8,433 nt of DNA from DASYSA01 sp036003885. GTDB taxonomy: Bacteria > Acidobacteriota > Blastocatellia > UBA7656. The stretch's first letter is position 1; each line of letters begins with the position of its first letter. Made by a program: the position numbers and the translations under genes. Shown here in pieces: positions 6,218 to 8,433 of the stretch. Below the pieces are notes generated by a model that did not search any database, was not told where the DNA came from, and saw only the letters and a list, made by a program, of their open reading frames with translations. The stretch lies in assembly GCA_036003885.1 (NCBI GenBank), contig DASYSA010000710.1, positions 1 through 8,433 of the forward strand, given 5' to 3'.

Positions 6218-6814
6218 ATGGCAAGGGATATGGAGCAACTCGCGGTAATGGGAGAACCAGAGGAAGCGGCTATCATCGAGGCGTGCAAGCAAGGTGACCG
6301 AACAGCCTTTCACACGCTGTTCGAGACCTATAAAGACCGCGTCTATTCGATCGCCCTCCATTTCAGCGGCAATGAATCGGCCGCCCGCGACGTCAGTCAG
6401 CAGGTCTTCCTGAAGCTCTTTCGCATCATCGGGCAGTTTCGTCACGATTCGGAGTTCACGACGTGGCTCTATCGCATAGTCGCCAACTGCTGCGCCGATG
6501 AGCAGCGAAAACTCAGGCGCTTTGTCCCCCTTGGAGAAGGGGTCGAGGTGAGACATATGGTCGCAAAGGCGTCTCAAGAGGATTGTTATATGCGAGGGCA
6601 GCTGGCGGATTCGGTGCGCCACGCCATCAGTGCTCTGAGCCCCAAGCTGCGAATGCCGATACTGCTGAAGTATGTGGAAGGACTTTCATACGAGGAGATC
6701 GCCGAGGCGTTGAACTGTTCGATGGGCACGGTTGCATCGCGGCTCAACCGCGGGCACAAGGAGCTTGCGCGCAAACTCGGCCACTTGCGCAACGCAGTCA
6801 CGGCAGGAGAATGA
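6218..6814 (+). CDS. ECF-type RNA polymerase sigma factor
   Basis: A 198-residue sigma-70 family protein of the extracytoplasmic-function class, which directs RNA polymerase to stress- or envelope-responsive promoters. Region 2 spans about 30-98 (YKDRVYSIALHFSG, the DVSQQVFLKLFR segment, FTTWLYRIVANCCADEQRK) and binds the -10 and core enzyme. Region 4 spans about 132-182, with the helix-turn-helix LSYEEIAEALNCSMGTVASRL recognising the -35. Regions 1.1 and 3 are absent, as expected. The length is normal. The start is uncertain: ATGs at 6218, 6230 and 6248 are in frame, none with an ideal ribosome site. The last has GGAG 12 bases upstream and still keeps all of region 2. The gene is followed immediately by its anti-sigma factor. 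Confidence 0.94.
   Translation: MARDMEQLAVMGEPEEAAIIEACKQGDRTAFHTLFETYKDRVYSIALHFSGNESAARDVSQQVFLKLFRIIGQFRHDSEFTTWLYRIVANCCADEQRKLRRFVPLGEGVEVRHMVAKASQEDCYMRGQLADSVRHAISALSPKLRMPILLKYVEGLSYEEIAEALNCSMGTVASRLNRGHKELARKLGHLRNAVTAGE
6805..6809 (+). promoter_or_regulatory. Ribosome binding site deciding the anti-sigma start
   Basis: AGGAG lies inside the last codons of the sigma gene. It is 1 base from the ATG at 6811, too close, but 7 bases from the ATG at 6817, which is ideal. The start at 6817 is therefore preferred, 2 bases past the sigma stop codon (6812-6814), with likely translational coupling. Confidence 0.7.
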
Positions 6815-6816
6815 AG

Positions 6817-8058
6817 ATGTTTACGAAGCACATTCGAAAGGAGCTTTCGGGCTATTGCAACAACGAGCTGGCGCCCGAAGAGTCGCGGCGCGTTCGGGAG
6901 CACCTGTTGGGTTGTCAGCGCTGCCGCAGAGAGTATGAGGAGATCAAGCTGGGCGTCGATCTTGCTCAACAACTCCCGCTGGTGTCGGCTCCTGAGTCGC
7001 TGTGGAACGAGTTAGAGACCCTGCTCGATGCGCAGTCGCCGGCCGCATCGCGGGTCGGCCGTCCATGGTTCACCCCCACACTCGGTTGGTCTGGGTTCGC
7101 TGCCGCCGCCGCGGTGGCGCTGCTTATAATTGGAATCGCACTGGCCATGTACTACGCGCGCCGACCCGCCCACACCCCGGGGCAGGCCCACGTTCCGGAG
7201 ACGCCAGAGGTACCCAGGGAACCCGAGAAGCCGCAGCCGCCCGTGCGAATGCCGGAACAATTGCCCGCTCCACAACAGCAACAGAAATTCGCGACAAATA
7301 ATCGCAACACACATCGACCTCGGGCGTGGGAGGTCAACTCCCTCGAGGGCACGCCCAAAATCGGCGATCAGCCCGTTAGCAGAGCCCAGCTTTCAGAAGG
7401 CCAATCGTTGGTGACCGATTCGGGATCGCGAGCAGTAATAGCAGTCGCGGACATCGGTCAGGTGGAGGTTTATTCCAACTCCCGTGTGCGGCTTGTTCGC
7501 ACTGGCAAGCGCGAACATCGACTCGCACTGGACCGGGGCAGCCTGCACGCAAAGATAAACGCTCCTCCTCGGCTCTTCTTCGTAGACACACCTTCGGCTG
7601 TAGCGGTCGACATCGGCTGCGCTTACACGCTAAGTGTCGATGATAACGGCGCAACTCGTCTGCATGTGGACGGCGGGTGGGTAATGCTCGTTCACAACGG
7701 CAGGGAGTCGATGGTTCCAGATGGCGCAGTCTGCGTGACCCAACCGGGGATCGGACCGGGCACACCATACTTCGAGGATGCGTCGGAGAGATTCTTGAAG
7801 GCGCTAACCAGGTTCGACTTTGAAAAAGGGACTGACGACGTGCTGAGAGTCGTCCTCGCGGAGGCTCGCAAGCGTGACACTATCACGTTGATAAACCTTC
7901 TGCACTGGGCCGGCGCCGGAGGAGAGCAGCGCAGTCGAGTCTATGATCGCCTCGCCGAACTGGTTCCTCCCCCCGCGGGAGTGACCAAGCCCGGCGTGAT
8001 GAAATTCGACCAGCATATGCTCGAGCTGTGGATGAAGGATCTCACGTGGGTGTGGTAA
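6817..8058 (+). CDS. Membrane anti-sigma factor: zinc finger, one transmembrane helix, FecR-like domain
   Basis: A 413-residue partner of the sigma factor just upstream. Residues 1-55 form the cytoplasmic zinc-finger anti-sigma domain: H29-x3-C33-x2-C36 with an earlier C14, the usual ZAS pattern that binds and inhibits an ECF sigma. One transmembrane helix lies at about 90-113 (FAAAAAVALLIIGIALAMYY), followed by RR. A proline-rich linker (115-155) spans the envelope. Residues about 170-310 form a FecR-like beta-rich domain (WEVNSLEG start, LVTDSGSRAVIAV, VDTPSAVAVDIGCAYTL). Residues 318-413 are a helical tail I do not recognise. The order implies a one-piece signal transducer: an envelope signal at the FecR part releases sigma at the zinc finger. 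An in-frame ATG at 6811 would add two residues. An upstream in-frame extension into the sigma gene is not used. Strong assignment; the signal is unknown. Confidence 0.92.
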   Translation: MFTKHIRKELSGYCNNELAPEESRRVREHLLGCQRCRREYEEIKLGVDLAQQLPLVSAPESLWNELETLLDAQSPAASRVGRPWFTPTLGWSGFAAAAAVALLIIGIALAMYYARRPAHTPGQAHVPETPEVPREPEKPQPPVRMPEQLPAPQQQQKFATNNRNTHRPRAWEVNSLEGTPKIGDQPVSRAQLSEGQSLVTDSGSRAVIAVADIGQVEVYSNSRVRLVRTGKREHRLALDRGSLHAKINAPPRLFFVDTPSAVAVDIGCAYTLSVDDNGATRLHVDGGWVMLVHNGRESMVPDGAVCVTQPGIGPGTPYFEDASERFLKALTRFDFEKGTDDVLRVVLAEARKRDTITLINLLHWAGAGGEQRSRVYDRLAELVPPPAGVTKPGVMKFDQHMLELWMKDLTWVW

Positions 8059-8147
8059 CTAGCGACATCTCGCGTCTCGTCGTGAACCACGCCTTTAATC
8101 ATGCTGCCACGAAGGTAGACTAGACGATCAATCAGGAGGAAGGTCTT

Positions 8148-8433
8148 ATGAAGCGATTCGCACTCATTGCTGTCAGCGCCCTGATCGCACTTGTCCTTGC
8201 TCAAGCTACGGGCAGGCCGCTATCCGCCCAGAGCGCTGCCAAAATTGATAACCATCTGGTAGTACACGAATGGGGGACTTTCACTTCTATCGCCGGCAAG
8301 CAAGGCGTGTCGGTTGAATGGCGGCCGCTCGCGGGCGCGAGCGACCTCCCCACTTTCGTCTACACCTCAGGCGGCGTGACATCCGGGACGGGATTACGTT
8401 CCGGCCGGCAGTGCAACAAGTGTGACTACGAGG
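8148..8433 (+). CDS. 5' part of an exported protein of unknown function (HEWGTFT-type), cut by the window end
   Basis: The first 95 codons are visible, open to the window edge. The ATG is preceded by AGGAGG with an 8-base spacer, a very strong ribosome site. Residues 1-28 form a signal peptide (MKRF, then ALIAVSALIALVLAQA, cleavage near SAQS). The mature part begins with NHLVVHEWGTFTSIAGKQG, then VEWRPL and DLPTFVY, and ends in a CNKC pair. I recall the opening VHEWGTFTS from conserved uncharacterised proteins of Planctomycetes and Acidobacteria, but cannot verify this here and know no function. It starts 89 bases after the anti-sigma stop on the same strand, with no clear terminator or strong promoter between, so it may be cotranscribed with the sigma operon or belong to its regulon. 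Confidence 0.85.
   Translation, partial: MKRFALIAVSALIALVLAQATGRPLSAQSAAKIDNHLVVHEWGTFTSIAGKQGVSVEWRPLAGASDLPTFVYTSGGVTSGTGLRSGRQCNKCDYE

Noticed and set aside
6161..6622. 153-codon frame on the minus strand over the sigma gene
   Set aside because: It is antisense to the conserved sigma region 2 and has no domain or ribosome site.
6583..6816. N-terminal extension of the anti-sigma frame into the sigma gene
   Set aside because: It overlaps the conserved region 4 of the sigma factor in another frame and reads as arginine/cysteine-rich noise. The ribosome site at 6805-6809 and the zinc-finger domain begin the protein at 6817.
8059..8147. Sigma-70 promoter (CTTTAA, 17 bases, TAGACT) before the HEWGTFT-type gene
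   Set aside because: Both hexamers are poor matches; I cannot tell a promoter from background here.

Overview
The window reads as chromosomal DNA of a free-living, moderately high-GC bacterium. My best guess is Acidobacteriota, perhaps the Blastocatellia or a neighbouring class. That guess is an inference from gene content (a large met-zincin with DUF5117/DUF5118-type architecture, a secreted FG-GAP propeller, a one-piece zinc-finger/FecR anti-sigma factor, a secreted HEWGTFT-type protein) and from the 7-bp tandem repeats. There is no rRNA, tRNA, transposase, phage gene or CRISPR array.

Layout. The left two thirds is read on the minus strand. In transcription order it holds a secreted FG-GAP beta-propeller protein (5838 to 3499), a CspA-type cold-shock protein (3205 to 3002, TTG start, long leader with a near-consensus sigma-70 promoter) and a secreted zinc metalloprotease (2659 to 8). 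The right third is read on the plus strand. It holds an ECF sigma factor (6218 to 6814), a membrane anti-sigma factor with an N-terminal zinc finger and a periplasmic FecR-like domain (6817 to 8058), and the first 95 codons of an exported protein of unknown function (8148 to the window end).

Non-coding content. The 342-base gap 2660-3001 holds a hairpin terminator for the cold-shock gene and two oppositely oriented arrays of a heptamer TT(T/G)CTCG. The 293-base gap 3206-3498 holds the cold-shock promoter and leader. The 379-base divergent gap 5839-6217 holds a 22-bp palindrome centred on a perfect TATAAT box facing the FG-GAP gene, a roughly 148-bp imperfect palindrome that looks like a MITE/ERIC-type element, and a possible ECF-type promoter just ahead of the sigma gene.

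How the genes may work together. The sigma and anti-sigma genes almost certainly form a two-gene operon and a transmembrane signalling pair: the zinc-finger domain holds the sigma factor and the FecR-like domain senses an envelope signal. The two genes flanking this pair both encode exported proteins, so they are candidate regulon members, but nothing in the sequence proves it. I see no clearly new multi-gene system. The most interesting items are the large palindrome between the divergent promoters, the operator-like palindrome, the heptamer arrays, and the sigma/anti-sigma/HEWGTFT neighbourhood.
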